Shown here: positions 36,747 to 46,347 of the stretch, in pieces | Numbering within the stretch: the first letter of the stretch is position 1 | Layout: every line of letters starts with the position of its first letter | Assembly: GCF_029697505.1 (NCBI RefSeq) | Contig: NZ_JARJEF010000003.1 | Coordinates: 62,001 to 126,000, forward strand | From: Pseudophaeobacter profundi | GTDB taxonomy: Bacteria; Pseudomonadota; Alphaproteobacteria; Rhodobacterales; Rhodobacteraceae | Direction: 5' to 3' | DNA: 64,000 nucleotides | Notes under the pieces: model-generated | Seen by the model: the letters and a program-made list of their open reading frames with translations, nothing else | The model's database searches: none | Told to the model about the DNA's origin: nothing | Translations under genes and position numbers: made by a program

Positions 36747-37673
36747 ATGACAACTGCTCTCATCACCCATGCGGATTGCCTGCGACACGAAACACCGACA
36801 GGTCACCCGGAACAGGTGGCGCGCCTTGAACATGTGCTGCACGCGTTAGAGCCGCTTGCGCTTAGACGGGTTGGTGCGCCGCTGGCGGCCGAGGACGACA
36901 TCCTGCGCATTCACCCCATCGACCATCTGCGCGGGCTGCGGGACGCCCTGCCGCAGGCAGGCTTTGCGAAGATCGACGGCGATACATTCCTGTCGCCTGG
37001 CTCGCTGGATGCGGCCTTTCGGGCGGCGGGGGCCATGGTACGGGCCGTGGATATGGTGCTGAGCGGCGAGGTCGACAACGCCTTTGCCGCCATTCGCCCG
37101 CCCGGCCACCACGCCGAGAGCGAGACCGCCATGGGGTTTTGCCTGTTTGGCAATGCGGCGCTGGCGGCCAAACATGCACTGGATCATCACGGGCTGAAGC
37201 GCGTCGCGGTGGTGGATTTCGACGTCCACCATGGCAACGGCACCCAGGATCTGCTGTGGGATGAGCCACGCGCGCTGGTGATCACCAGCCAGCAAATGCC
37301 CCTGTGGCCCGGAACCGGCCGCGTTGATGAAGATGGCGCATATGGGCAGATCCTCAATATGCCCTTGCCCCCGGATTCAGATGGCGCGGCCATGCGAAGC
37401 GCCTATGCGGAACAGGCTTTCCCACGTCTGCGCGCCTTTAAGCCAGAGCTGATCATCATCTCGGCCGGGTTTGACGCGCATCGCGACGATCCCTTGGCAA
37501 ACCTCAACTGGAGCACCGAGGATTTTGCCTGGCTCACGGCAGAGCTCTGCTCTCTGGCAGCGGCGCTCTGTGCGGGCCGTATCGTCTCGACTCTGGAGGG
37601 CGGATATGATCTGAACGCCCTTGCGCAGGCCACCCGCGCACATGTGGAAGAATTGATAAAGGCAGCACCATGA
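36747..37673 (+). CDS. Histone deacetylase/acetylpolyamine amidohydrolase family protein
   Basis: This 308-residue zinc hydrolase has the family's motifs: AIRPPGHHAESETAMGFC (His pair, about 130-147), VVDFDVHHGNGTQ (zinc Asp and His) and SAGFDAHRDDPLA (zinc Asp). Bacterial members remove acetyl groups from polyamines or small molecules. ATG 36747 has AGGA upstream and the frame is open to 36723. It overlaps xseB by 4 bases, so it leads the isoprenoid operon. Confidence 0.88.
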   Translation: MTTALITHADCLRHETPTGHPEQVARLEHVLHALEPLALRRVGAPLAAEDDILRIHPIDHLRGLRDALPQAGFAKIDGDTFLSPGSLDAAFRAAGAMVRAVDMVLSGEVDNAFAAIRPPGHHAESETAMGFCLFGNAALAAKHALDHHGLKRVAVVDFDVHHGNGTQDLLWDEPRALVITSQQMPLWPGTGRVDEDGAYGQILNMPLPPDSDGAAMRSAYAEQAFPRLRAFKPELIIISAGFDAHRDDPLANLNWSTEDFAWLTAELCSLAAALCAGRIVSTLEGGYDLNALAQATRAHVEELIKAAP

Positions 37674-37915
37674 CCACCGACACCCCCGTGAACGAGATGA
37701 GCTTTGAGCAGGCCATGCATGAGCTGGAAACCGTGGTTGGTCAGTTGGAGCGCGGCGATGTGGCGCTGGATGCCTCTATTGCGCTGTATGAGCGCGGTGC
37801 ACAGCTGAAAAAGCGCTGCGAGGACGAGCTGAAGCGCGCCGAAGAAAAGGTTGCTGCGCTGACCCTGGATGCCAGTGGCACGCCCACCGCCACGCAGCCC
37901 CTAGACGCAGGCTGA
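37670..37915 (+). CDS. xseB: Exodeoxyribonuclease VII small subunit
   Basis: The 81-residue XseB subunit joins XseA to degrade single-stranded DNA. MSFEQAMHELETVVGQLERGDVALD and ALYERGAQLKKRCEDEL (split over about 10-60) are the family signature. It follows the deacetylase gene with a 4-base overlap and precedes ispA by 4 bases. Confidence 0.94.
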   Translation: MTTDTPVNEMSFEQAMHELETVVGQLERGDVALDASIALYERGAQLKKRCEDELKRAEEKVAALTLDASGTPTATQPLDAG

Positions 37916-37919
37916 CACC

Positions 37920-38801
37920 ATGACCACAGTTGATGCACCGGGCCTTGGGTTTGCCGCCGCCATGCAGCAAGCCCAGGGGCAGATTTCACACCACCTGACC
38001 CTGCGCCTGGCTGGAGAAGACCAGCTGCATCAAGCCATGCGCTACGCCGTGCGCGGCGGCAAGATGTTGCGCGGGTTTCTGGTACTGGAAAGCGCCCGAC
38101 TGCACGGTGTGGACTCAAAGGCCGCGCTGGATGCGGCTCTGGCGATTGAATGCCTGCATGCCTATTCGCTGGTGCATGACGATCTACCCTGCATGGATGA
38201 TGACGATCTGCGGCGCGGCCAGCCCACACTGCACCGCAAATGGGATGAGGCCATGGCGGTACTGGCTGGCGACAGCCTGCAAAGCCTGGCCTTTGAACTG
38301 TTGGCCACGCCCGATCTGGGACCCCATGCGCTGGCGCTGATCCGCGGGTTGGCACAATCGGCCGGCAAGGGGGGCATGGTCTCGGGGCAGATGCTGGATA
38401 TCGCCGCCGAAACCGCCACAAAACCGCTAACGCTGGACGAAATTACCCGGTTGCAAGCGCGCAAAACCGGCTGTCTGATCCAATGGGCCGCCACCGCCGG
38501 GCCGGTGTTGGCAGGGGCAGATTGCACCCCCCTGCGACACTACGCGACCGCACTTGGGCTTGCCTTTCAGATTGCAGATGACATCTTGGATGTAGAAGGC
38601 GACGCCGAAAAGGTCGGCAAAGCCGTGCGCAAGGATGCCGAGGCCGGCAAGGCGACATTTGTGTCGCTGCTGGGGCTGGAGCCCGCAAAACAGCGTGCAC
38701 GGGACCTGGCTGATGAGGCCTGCGCTGCGCTAGCGCCCTATGGCGCAACCGGAGAAACCTTGAAGCAGGCCGCCCGTTTCGTTATTGCGCGAGACAGCTG
38801 A
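37920..38801 (+). CDS. ispA: Farnesyl/geranyl diphosphate synthase
   Basis: IspA condenses IPP with DMAPP and GPP to make farnesyl diphosphate. The 293-residue protein has the first Asp-rich motif in LVHDDLPCMDDDDLRRG (about 83-99) and the second in FQIADDILDVEGD (about 217-229). It lies in xseB-ispA-dxs, the common arrangement in proteobacteria, 42 bases before dxs. Confidence 0.95.
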   Translation: MTTVDAPGLGFAAAMQQAQGQISHHLTLRLAGEDQLHQAMRYAVRGGKMLRGFLVLESARLHGVDSKAALDAALAIECLHAYSLVHDDLPCMDDDDLRRGQPTLHRKWDEAMAVLAGDSLQSLAFELLATPDLGPHALALIRGLAQSAGKGGMVSGQMLDIAAETATKPLTLDEITRLQARKTGCLIQWAATAGPVLAGADCTPLRHYATALGLAFQIADDILDVEGDAEKVGKAVRKDAEAGKATFVSLLGLEPAKQRARDLADEACAALAPYGATGETLKQAARFVIARDS

Positions 38802-38843
38802 CACCGGGGCCCGCCCCGCCCCTGACCGCCACAAGGAAACACC

Positions 38844-40772
38844 ATGTCTGACCGGCCCTCTACCCCGCTTCTGGACCAGATTTCGCGCCCTGCCGATATA
38901 AAGGGGCTCAGCGATGCACAATTGGTGCAGCTGGCACATGAGCTGCGGCAAGAGACCATTTCAGCGGTTTCGACCACTGGCGGCCATCTGGGCGCAGGTC
39001 TGGGCGTGGTGGAACTGACCGTGGCGCTGCATGCCATTTTTGACACCCCGCGTGACAAGTTGATCTGGGATGTTAGCCACCAGTCCTACCCGCATAAGAT
39101 CCTGACCGAGCGCCGCGACCGTATTCGCACCCTGCGCACCAAGGGCGGGTTGTCGGGCTTTACCAAACGCAGCGAGAGCCCCTACGACCCTTTTGGCGCC
39201 GCCCATAGCTCAACCTCGATCAGCGCCGCGCTTGGCTTTTCGGTTGCCCGCGATCTGGGCGGTGTGGTGCCCGAAGGTCTGGGCGATGCCATTGCGGTGA
39301 TCGGCGATGGGGCCATGTCGGCCGGCATGGCCTTTGAGGCGATGAACAACGCCGGCCATCTGAACAAACGCCTGTTTGTCATTCTCAACGACAACGAGAT
39401 GAGCATCGCCCCCCCGGTGGGCGCGCTGTCCTCCTATCTGTCGCGGCTCTATGCCGAGGAACCGTTTCAAGAACTGAAAGCCGTGGCCAAGGGCGCTGCC
39501 TCGCTGCTGCCGGAACCCTTCCGCGAGGGGGCCAAACGGGCCAAAGACATGCTCAAGGGCATGGCCGTCGGCGGCACCATGTTCGAATCCTTTGGGTTTT
39601 CCTACATCGGCCCGATCGATGGCCATGACATGGACCAGTTGTTGCCGGTCCTGCGCACCGTCAAGGCCCGCGCCCGTGGGCCGATCCTGATCCATGTGCT
39701 GACAAAAAAGGGCAAGGGCTATGGCCCCGCCGAGGCCGCCCGCGACAAAGGCCATGCCACTGCCAAGTTTAATATGGTCACCGGAGAGCAGAAAAAAGCG
39801 CCCTCCAACGCACCGTCCTATACCGGGGTCTTTGGCGATGAGCTGGTCAAGCTGGCCGCCAAGGACGACAAGATCTGCGCCGTCACTGCGGCCATGCCCG
39901 ATGGCACAGGCCTGTCGCTGATGGCGGAACGCTATCCCTCGCGTTGTTTTGACGTGGGCATTGCTGAACAGCACGGCGTCACCTTTGCCGCCGCGCTGGC
40001 CGCTGGCGGGATGAAGCCCTTTTGCGCCATGTATTCGACCTTTCTGCAGCGTGGCTATGACCAGGTGGTGCATGACGTCGCCATCCAACGCCTGCCAGTG
40101 CGCTTTGCCATCGACCGCGCCGGGCTGGTGGGGGCAGATGGTGCCACCCATGCCGGCTCTTTCGATATCGGCTTTATGGCCAACCTGCCCGGCATGGTGG
40201 TGATGGCCGCCTCTGACGAGGCAGAGCTGGTGCATATGGTCCATACCGCCGCCGCCCATGACGACGGCCCCATCGCCTTCCGCTACCCGCGCGGTGAAGG
40301 CGAAGGCGTTGAAATGCCCGAGGTTCCGCAACTGCTCGAAATCGGCAAGGGCCGGATGATTCAGTCGGGCAAACGGGTGGCGCTGCTCTCCTTTGGTACC
40401 CGCCTGGGAGAGGTCCGCAAGGCAGCCGAATCGCTGGCGGCCAAGGGCATCACGCCGACGATTGCCGATGCCCGCTTTGCCAAACCGCTGGACCGCAAAA
40501 TGATCCTGCAGCTGGTGGCCGACCACGAGGCGCTTATCACGATTGAAGAAGGTGCTGTCGGCGGCTTTGGCTCCCATGTGGCGCAATTGCTGGCGGATGA
40601 GGGCGTGTTTGACGCGGGCTTCAAATTCCGCTCGATGGTGCTGCCTGATACCTTCATCGACCAGGCCAGCCCCGCCGATATGTACGAAACCGCCGCCATG
40701 AACGCCCCCCAGATCGAAGCCAAGGTGCTAGAGGTACTGGGCGTGGCGCAGATCGGGGAAAAGCGGGCCTAG
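38844..40772 (+). CDS. dxs: 1-deoxy-D-xylulose-5-phosphate synthase
   Basis: DXS makes DXP from pyruvate and glyceraldehyde 3-phosphate with ThDP, the first step of the MEP isoprenoid pathway. The 642 residues show [17 protein letters not shown], the ThDP/metal motif [20 protein letters not shown], and [21 protein letters not shown] precedes the ATG. It ends the operon. Confidence 0.97.
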   Translation: MSDRPSTPLLDQISRPADIKGLSDAQLVQLAHELRQETISAVSTTGGHLGAGLGVVELTVALHAIFDTPRDKLIWDVSHQSYPHKILTERRDRIRTLRTKGGLSGFTKRSESPYDPFGAAHSSTSISAALGFSVARDLGGVVPEGLGDAIAVIGDGAMSAGMAFEAMNNAGHLNKRLFVILNDNEMSIAPPVGALSSYLSRLYAEEPFQELKAVAKGAASLLPEPFREGAKRAKDMLKGMAVGGTMFESFGFSYIGPIDGHDMDQLLPVLRTVKARARGPILIHVLTKKGKGYGPAEAARDKGHATAKFNMVTGEQKKAPSNAPSYTGVFGDELVKLAAKDDKICAVTAAMPDGTGLSLMAERYPSRCFDVGIAEQHGVTFAAALAAGGMKPFCAMYSTFLQRGYDQVVHDVAIQRLPVRFAIDRAGLVGADGATHAGSFDIGFMANLPGMVVMAASDEAELVHMVHTAAAHDDGPIAFRYPRGEGEGVEMPEVPQLLEIGKGRMIQSGKRVALLSFGTRLGEVRKAAESLAAKGITPTIADARFAKPLDRKMILQLVADHEALITIEEGAVGGFGSHVAQLLADEGVFDAGFKFRSMVLPDTFIDQASPADMYETAAMNAPQIEAKVLEVLGVAQIGEKRA

Positions 40773-40874
40773 GGCTCATCCCAAGAACAGCAGCAAGCAA
40801 AGAACAAGATCTCAGGATCGCCCGGAAGAAACACATTGTGCCTGCCGACAATAAAACGGGGCAAGTGCGCAGGA

Positions 40875-41747
40875 CTATAGCGCCGGCGGTTCTGCCGGGG
40901 GCACAAAGCGTTCCATGTCCTCGGCTGCCAACACTGCACACAGCCCCTCGCGGTAGCTGGGGTAAAGCAACTGCACCCCCAGCTCATCCTTGATGCGCTG
41001 GTTTCTGACCCGCTTGTTTTCACCGTAAAAACTGCGCGCCATCGGCGTCATCCCCGCCTCGTCAAACGGCACCTCGGCGGGCACTGGTAGCCCCAGCAGC
41101 TCTGCGGCGTAGCCCAGAACGTCCTGCGGCGGCGCCGGGTCGTCATCGCAGAGGTTATAGATCGCCCCCGGGTTCGGCGCGTCAATCGAGGCCAGCAGCG
41201 ATTGCGCGATGTCATCCACATGAATGCGCGAGAACACCTGCCCCGGTTTCACAATGCGCCGCGCCTTGCCGGCCATCAGCTTGGCAAAGGGGCCGCGTCC
41301 GGGGCCGTAGATCCCCGCCAGGCGAAAGATATGCAGCGGCAGATCCGGAACCTGCTGCCACTGCGCTTCGGCCTCGGCGCGCCAGGTGCCGCGTTCGCTG
41401 GTAGGGGCAATGGGCGTGGTTTCATCCACCCAATCACCGCGCCGATCACCATAAACGGCAGTGGTCGACAGATAGCCCACCCAGGCCAGATCAGGTGCCA
41501 CCGTGGCGATTTCATCCCACAAGTGCGCCAGCACCGGATCGCCCTTGGCATTGGGCCCGATCGAGCTGAGGATATGAGTGACGCCCGTCAGGGGGATATC
41601 CTGCCCCGGCCAGATGATCATCTCTACGCCAGGCACATCCGCAGCTTCCCGCGCCGTGCCAATCACCCGCCAGCCCCGCGCCAACAGAGTCGGCGCCAAG
41701 GCGCACGCAGTATATCCACATCCAAGACAAAGAAGCGTGTTTTGCAT
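40875..41747 (-). CDS. NAD(P)-binding SDR-family protein (epimerase-like)
   Basis: This 290-residue protein has a short Rossmann N-terminus (MQNTLLCLGCGYTACALAPTL) and the extended-SDR pattern YLSTTAVYGDRRGDWVDETTPIAP, FRLAGIYGPGRGPF and SRIHVDDIAQ, as in YeeZ-like proteins. The exact reaction is unknown. ATG 41747 has AGGACAG upstream; the frame is open to 41825. It is convergent with dxs. Confidence 0.82.
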   Translation of the reverse strand: MQNTLLCLGCGYTACALAPTLLARGWRVIGTAREAADVPGVEMIIWPGQDIPLTGVTHILSSIGPNAKGDPVLAHLWDEIATVAPDLAWVGYLSTTAVYGDRRGDWVDETTPIAPTSERGTWRAEAEAQWQQVPDLPLHIFRLAGIYGPGRGPFAKLMAGKARRIVKPGQVFSRIHVDDIAQSLLASIDAPNPGAIYNLCDDDPAPPQDVLGYAAELLGLPVPAEVPFDEAGMTPMARSFYGENKRVRNQRIKDELGVQLLYPSYREGLCAVLAAEDMERFVPPAEPPAL

Positions 41748-41929
41748 CTGTCCTAAATGGGCAGAAGTCAGACAAGGTGCAAGACCTGTTCCCCCACTGG
41801 CAGGCCGTTTTACCGCCGCGCCCAATAATCATGCAGTTCCGACAGGAACGCCGGGCACCGCGCGTCAGCGCGGTGCCCGGCCCAACCCTAAAGTGGCAAT
41901 CTGTGATTGCTACGGCAGGGGCGGGAGAG

Positions 41930-41945
41930 CCCCCCCCCCTTTTTT
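41930..41945 (+). repeat. Homopolymer tract C10-T6 in intergenic region
   Basis: Ten C then six T follow GGGGCGGGAGAG, so GGGGC can pair with GCCCC and resemble a plus-strand terminator. Both flanking genes, however, read minus. It lies 11 bases past the caiD stop. Confidence 0.5.
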
Positions 41946-41955
41946 CTGGATTGGG

Positions 41956-42756
41956 TTAGCGACCTTTCCAGACGGGGTCGCGTTTTTCTGCAAAGGCGCG
42001 GGCACCTTCCAGCTGGTCCTCGCTGGAATAGAGCACATCCACCGAGCGCAGCTGTCGCTGGGTGATATGGTTCATCGCATCCTGGAATTTGCAGTCTTCC
42101 GCATCGCGGACCACTTCCTTGATCGCCGCATAGACCAGCGGTGGCCCCGATGCCAGCAGCCGCGCCAGATCCCAGGCGCGGGTCATCAGCTGATCGCCTG
42201 GAACAATCTCGTTCACCAGCCCCCAGCGATTGGCCTCTGCGGCGTCGAACCAGCGTCCGGTCAGCAGCAGCTCCATGGCGATATGATAGGGGATGCGCTT
42301 GGGCAATTTGATCGAGGCCGCATCGGCCACGGTACCAGACCGGATCTCGGGCAGCGCAAATGTCGCGTGGTCTGCCGCCAGGATCATATCGGCAGAGATC
42401 GCCAGTTCCAGCCCTCCACCACAGGCGATGCCATTCACGGCTGCAATCACCGGCTTGTTCATCTCTCGCATCTCTTGCAAGCCGCCAAAGCCCCCAACGC
42501 CGTAATCGCCGTCCACGGCGTCGCCATCGGCGGCGGCTTTCAGATCCCAGCCTGGGCAAAAGAACTTTTCGCCGCCCCCGGTCAGGATCGCCACACGCAG
42601 GTCGGGGTCGTCACGGAAATCGCGAAACACCTCGCCCATGATCTTGCTGGTGGCGAGGTCAATGGCATTGGCCTTGGGCCTATCCAGTGTCACCTCCAGA
42701 ATGGCGCCCTCGCGCCGGGTTTTCACCGGTCCGTGGTCCTGTGTCATGTCGCTCAT
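41956..42756 (-). CDS. caiD: CaiD-like carnitinyl-CoA dehydratase / crotonobetainyl-CoA hydratase
   Basis: CaiD interconverts crotonobetainyl-CoA and carnitinyl-CoA. The 266-residue crotonase has ILEVTLDRPKANAID, MGEVFRDFRDDPDLRVAIL, EKFFCPGWDLKAAADGDA, ACGGGLELAISADMI and ends AFAEKRDPVWKGR, closely like the E. coli CaiD pattern I know. It overlaps the acyl-CoA ligase by 4 bases. Carnitine/crotonobetaine specificity is inferred from that likeness. Confidence 0.82.
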   Translation of the reverse strand: MSDMTQDHGPVKTRREGAILEVTLDRPKANAIDLATSKIMGEVFRDFRDDPDLRVAILTGGGEKFFCPGWDLKAAADGDAVDGDYGVGGFGGLQEMREMNKPVIAAVNGIACGGGLELAISADMILAADHATFALPEIRSGTVADAASIKLPKRIPYHIAMELLLTGRWFDAAEANRWGLVNEIVPGDQLMTRAWDLARLLASGPPLVYAAIKEVVRDAEDCKFQDAMNHITQRQLRSVDVLYSSEDQLEGARAFAEKRDPVWKGR

Positions 42757-44789
42757 CTCATAAAGTCCTTTCTCCGCATCAGCGCATCCGCCGCCACCGC
42801 ATCGTCAGGTGTGCAGAGCAACGGATTGATTTCAATTTCTTCCAGGCCCTCAGCCTCGGCCAAGACATAGGCCTGCACCGCCTTGATAGCGGCCAGGATA
42901 GCGGCGCGATTGGCCGCCGGACGCCCCCGGAACCCCGCCAGAAGCGGCGCAATTTTCAACCCCTCCAACGCGGCCTCAATCGAGGCATCACTGGCTGGCA
43001 GCAAAAGCGAGGCACTGTCCTGCAACAGCTCTGTCAGGGTGCCACCTGCCGCAAGTGTCAGGACAAAGCCATGCGCCGGATCCTTTACCACCCCAATCAG
43101 CAGCTCGGCCACCGCGCCGGACACCATTTCTTCCACCAGAAAACGCTGAGCAGGCATCTGGCTGGCCGCCGTACTGACATCGCTGCCCGTTGTCAGCCCC
43201 AGCACCACTGCGCCAGCCTCACTTTTGTGGGCGATGCCCTCGCCCTTCAACACCACCGGAAAGCCGATATCCGCGGCAGCCGCCCGGGCCGCACCGGGGG
43301 ATTTGGCCTGAATCGACTGTGGCACCCGCAAGCCATAGTCCGACAAGCGCAGCTTGGCTTCGGCTTCGGGGATCAGGCTTGGTTCAACGGTTGGAGTTGG
43401 CAGCAACAACGGCACGGCCAGATCCCGCTGGGGCAGGCTGGCAGCAGCACAGGCGGTCAGCGCCTCGCGCAACCCGCAAAACGGCACCACCCCGGCAGCC
43501 ATCAGCTGTTCAGCAACGGCTTCCGGCAGCAGTTCCGGCAATGTTGCTACCATGGCAACATTGCCCCCCGTGGCCTGATGCGTGCCAATGGCCGCATCGA
43601 TGGCACAGTCCCAGTCACTGGCAGAGCACCGATCACCGCGCGGAAAATCGACCACCAGCAGGGTCATCGCCAGCGACGGATCCATCATCGCCGAAAAGGC
43701 CCGGATCATCGCCTCGGTATCGCGCCAGATATAGGTGTGATAATCCAGCGGATTAGCCAGTGCCACCATCGGCCCAAGCGCGGCACGCAGGTTGGTGCTC
43801 TGGCTGTCGTTCAGCGGTGGAAACACCACTGGCAGCCCATGCGCGGTATCGGCCGCAAGGCTGGCTTCGCCGCCAGAACAGCTGATAGAGGCCAGCCGGT
43901 TGCTGGCCAGCGGCCCAGTCACATGCAGCAGTTTCAGCGTTTCCAGAAAGGCGGGCAGATCCTCCAGCCGTGGGATGCCAAGCCGGGCAAGCAAAGCTGA
44001 AGCCCCCGCATCCCCACCTGCAAGCGAAGCAGTATGAGAGATCGTTGCCGCCTGGGCCTCGGCGGATTTTCCGACCTTCAGCGCGATGATCGGCTTGCCC
44101 AGGGCGCGGGCTTTGGCGGCCAGGGCTTCGAATGCGCGCAGATCGCCAAAGCCTTCAATATGCAGGCCCAGCGCCGTGACGCGATCATCTTCCAGCAGGG
44201 CTTCGCCAATCTCGGCGATGCCCGACTGCGCCTGATTGCCCGCCGCCACCACATAGGCGATGGGCAGGCCACGCATCTGCATGGTCAGGTTGATGGCGAT
44301 GTTTGAACTTTGGGTAATCAGGGCGACGCCCGTTTCGACCCGTTTTCCGCCGTGCTGATCCGGCCACAACAGCGCCCCATCCAGGTAGTTGATAAAGCCA
44401 TAGCAATTGGGCCCCAGGATCGGCATATCGCCTGCGGCCTCCAGCAGCTGCACCTGAAGATCCGCGCCCTCGGCATCCTCCGCCTGGGCTTCCAGAAAGC
44501 CCGAGGCAAAGCAGACCGCTCCGCCCGCCTCACGGGCCGCCAGATCCCGCACCACCTCGATGGTGGCAAAACGGTTAACGCCGACAAATGTGGCATCGGG
44601 CGCGCCGGGTAGGCTGGCGATATCACGGTAGACCGGCAGGCCTGCCAGCTCTTCTGCCTTGGGGTGGACTGGCCAGATCACCCCATCGAACCCCATCTTC
44701 TGACACTGTTCGATCACCAGTCGGCACCAGGCCCCCCCGCCGACAACGGCGATGGTTTTGGGCCTAAACAGTCTGTTTAGAGACTTCAT
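42753..44789 (-). CDS. Acetate-CoA ligase (NDP-forming) family acyl-CoA synthetase
   Basis: This 678-residue protein has an N-terminal CoA-binding domain (RPKTIAVVGGGAWCRLVI), a central flavodoxin-like ligase domain (ITQSSNIAINLTMQM, SISCSGGEASLAADTA) and a C-terminal ATP-grasp domain (LRLSDYGLRVPQS, GFPVVLKGEGIAHKSEAGAVVLGL). Such enzymes make acyl-CoA from acid, CoA and NTP. Its place beside caiD and an acyl-CoA dehydrogenase suggests it activates gamma-butyrobetaine or a related acid, which is inference. Confidence 0.85.
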   Translation of the reverse strand: MKSLNRLFRPKTIAVVGGGAWCRLVIEQCQKMGFDGVIWPVHPKAEELAGLPVYRDIASLPGAPDATFVGVNRFATIEVVRDLAAREAGGAVCFASGFLEAQAEDAEGADLQVQLLEAAGDMPILGPNCYGFINYLDGALLWPDQHGGKRVETGVALITQSSNIAINLTMQMRGLPIAYVVAAGNQAQSGIAEIGEALLEDDRVTALGLHIEGFGDLRAFEALAAKARALGKPIIALKVGKSAEAQAATISHTASLAGGDAGASALLARLGIPRLEDLPAFLETLKLLHVTGPLASNRLASISCSGGEASLAADTAHGLPVVFPPLNDSQSTNLRAALGPMVALANPLDYHTYIWRDTEAMIRAFSAMMDPSLAMTLLVVDFPRGDRCSASDWDCAIDAAIGTHQATGGNVAMVATLPELLPEAVAEQLMAAGVVPFCGLREALTACAAASLPQRDLAVPLLLPTPTVEPSLIPEAEAKLRLSDYGLRVPQSIQAKSPGAARAAAADIGFPVVLKGEGIAHKSEAGAVVLGLTTGSDVSTAASQMPAQRFLVEEMVSGAVAELLIGVVKDPAHGFVLTLAAGGTLTELLQDSASLLLPASDASIEAALEGLKIAPLLAGFRGRPAANRAAILAAIKAVQAYVLAEAEGLEEIEINPLLCTPDDAVAADALMRRKDFMR

Positions 44790-44795
44790 TTCTAT

Positions 44796-45104
44796 CTATT
44801 CATCCCTTGTGACCCGGTCGATATGGCCCAGGTCCTGTTGCGGGTTGATCTGGTCACGCAGGCGGGATTTCAGTTCTTTCACATCCGGAAAGCCCCCATC
44901 ACGCTTGCGCTCCCAGATCAGGGTGTCATTGACCGAGATCTCAAAGATCCCGCCGATCTCTCCCGGCACCAAAGTGACCGCGCCCAGCTGATCCTGAAAG
45001 GTGGCAAGCAGTTCCTGCGCCATCCAGGCAGCGCGCAACATCCAGTTGCAACCGATGCAATAGGTGATCGTGACTTTGGGTTTGTGGGAAAGAGTCGTGG
45101 TCAT
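44796..45104 (-). CDS. SelT/SelW/SelH-like (Rdx family) thioredoxin-fold protein
   Basis: This 102-residue protein has the SelW pattern: beta strand KVTITYCIGC with a CxxC (Cys-Ile-Gly-Cys; no selenocysteine), WMLRAAWMAQELLATF, and VPGEIGGIFEISVNDTLIWERKRDGGFPDVKELK. Family members are thought to act in redox with glutathione or thioredoxin. ATG 45104 begins 1 base after the dehydrogenase stop, with GGAGG inside that gene's end, so it is coupled. Its role in a CoA-catabolic operon is unknown. Confidence 0.82.
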   Translation of the reverse strand: MTTTLSHKPKVTITYCIGCNWMLRAAWMAQELLATFQDQLGAVTLVPGEIGGIFEISVNDTLIWERKRDGGFPDVKELKSRLRDQINPQQDLGHIDRVTRDE

Positions 45105-45105
45105 T

Positions 45106-46269
45106 TTAGCCTCCAAGAGCGCGTAGCATTTCGCGGCTGATGATATGACGCTGGATCTCGCTCGTCCCTTCCCAAATGCGTTCAACGCGGGCGTCGCGCC
45201 AGATGCGTTCCAAGGGCAGTTCATCCATCAGGCCCATGCCGCCATGGATCTGGATTGCCTCATCCGCAACCATGGCCAGCATTTCGGTCGCCTTGAGCTT
45301 GGCCATCGACATGTCGGATTCGGTGACGCTGCCCTGATCGAACTTCCAGCCGGCTTCCCAGGTCAGCAGATTGGCCGCCTTCAGTTCCAGCGCCATATCC
45401 GCCAGTTTGAAGGAAACGCCTTGGAATTTACCGATCTGCTGGCCAAATTGCTTGCGCTCGGCGGCATATTCAACCGCGTGCTGAAGGGCCCGATCTGCCC
45501 GGCCCAGGCAGGTCGCCGCCACCTGCAACCGAGTCGCCCCCAGCCAGGTGTTGGCCACGTCAAATCCTTTGTCGACCTCGCCCAGAATGGCCGAAGACGG
45601 CAGGCGGCAGTCGTCAAATTCCAGCACCGCATTGGTGTAACCGCGGTGGCTGACATTGCCGTAGCCTGCGCGCACTTCAAATCCCGGCGTGCCCTTGTCG
45701 ACAAAGAAGGCGGTGATCTTTTTCTTCGGGCCCCGCGGCGTGTCGTCGACCCCGGTGGCCATGAAGCAGATAGCAAAATCGGCGATATCTGCATGACTGA
45801 TGAAATGCTTGGTGCCGTTCAGGATCCAGTCATCACCATCCTGACGCGCTGTCGCCTTCATGCCGCGCAGGTCGGACCCGGCATCTGGCTCGGTCATCGC
45901 CAGACAATCCCATTTTTCACCCTTCATACAGGGGAACAGATACTTTTCCTTCTGTTCTTCGGTGCCGGCCAACAGGATGTTCGACGGGCGGGCAACGCCG
46001 GTCCAGTGCAGCGCGTAGTTGGCCCGGCCCAGTTCTTTTTCATACATCAGCCACGACAAGGTATCGAGACCGGCACCGCCGACCTCTTCGGGCATGTTGG
46101 CAGCGTAAAGCCCTGCCTCCATGGCCTTTTTCTGGATATCCTTGATCACCTCCATATCGAGGTGGCCACTGCGCTCGACCTCCAGCTCGTGGGGGTAGAG
46201 CTCTTTCTCCACAAAGGCACGGGTGGTTTCGACGATCATCGACTGTTCTTCTGTCATGCCAAACTGCAT
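45106..46269 (-). CDS. Acyl-CoA dehydrogenase
   Basis: This 387-residue flavoprotein has the ACAD signatures CLAMTEPDAGSDLRGMKATA and LQVAATCLGRADRALQHAVEYAAERKQFGQ (split), with the C-terminal QIHGGMGLMDELPLERIWRDARVERIWEGTSEIQ. It introduces a 2,3 double bond into an acyl-CoA. With CaiD and an acyl-CoA ligase downstream, gamma-butyrobetainyl-CoA is a plausible substrate (inference). It is first in a four-gene operon, divergent from the AraC regulator. Confidence 0.92.
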   Translation of the reverse strand: MQFGMTEEQSMIVETTRAFVEKELYPHELEVERSGHLDMEVIKDIQKKAMEAGLYAANMPEEVGGAGLDTLSWLMYEKELGRANYALHWTGVARPSNILLAGTEEQKEKYLFPCMKGEKWDCLAMTEPDAGSDLRGMKATARQDGDDWILNGTKHFISHADIADFAICFMATGVDDTPRGPKKKITAFFVDKGTPGFEVRAGYGNVSHRGYTNAVLEFDDCRLPSSAILGEVDKGFDVANTWLGATRLQVAATCLGRADRALQHAVEYAAERKQFGQQIGKFQGVSFKLADMALELKAANLLTWEAGWKFDQGSVTESDMSMAKLKATEMLAMVADEAIQIHGGMGLMDELPLERIWRDARVERIWEGTSEIQRHIISREMLRALGG

Positions 46270-46347
46270 CGCGCATATCCTTTTCTTTGACTTGCCCAGC
46301 AGTGTAACGTCGGGCTAGGTTCTCTTCGTGCAGAAACGGCGGATATC

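Noticed and set aside
39210-40586. Minus-strand open frame of 458 residues opposite dxs
   Set aside because: Antisense shadow of the clearly real dxs gene.
41578-42870. Plus-strand frame of 430 residues opposite the SDR, caiD and ligase genes
   Set aside because: Runs antisense across three real genes and has no domain.
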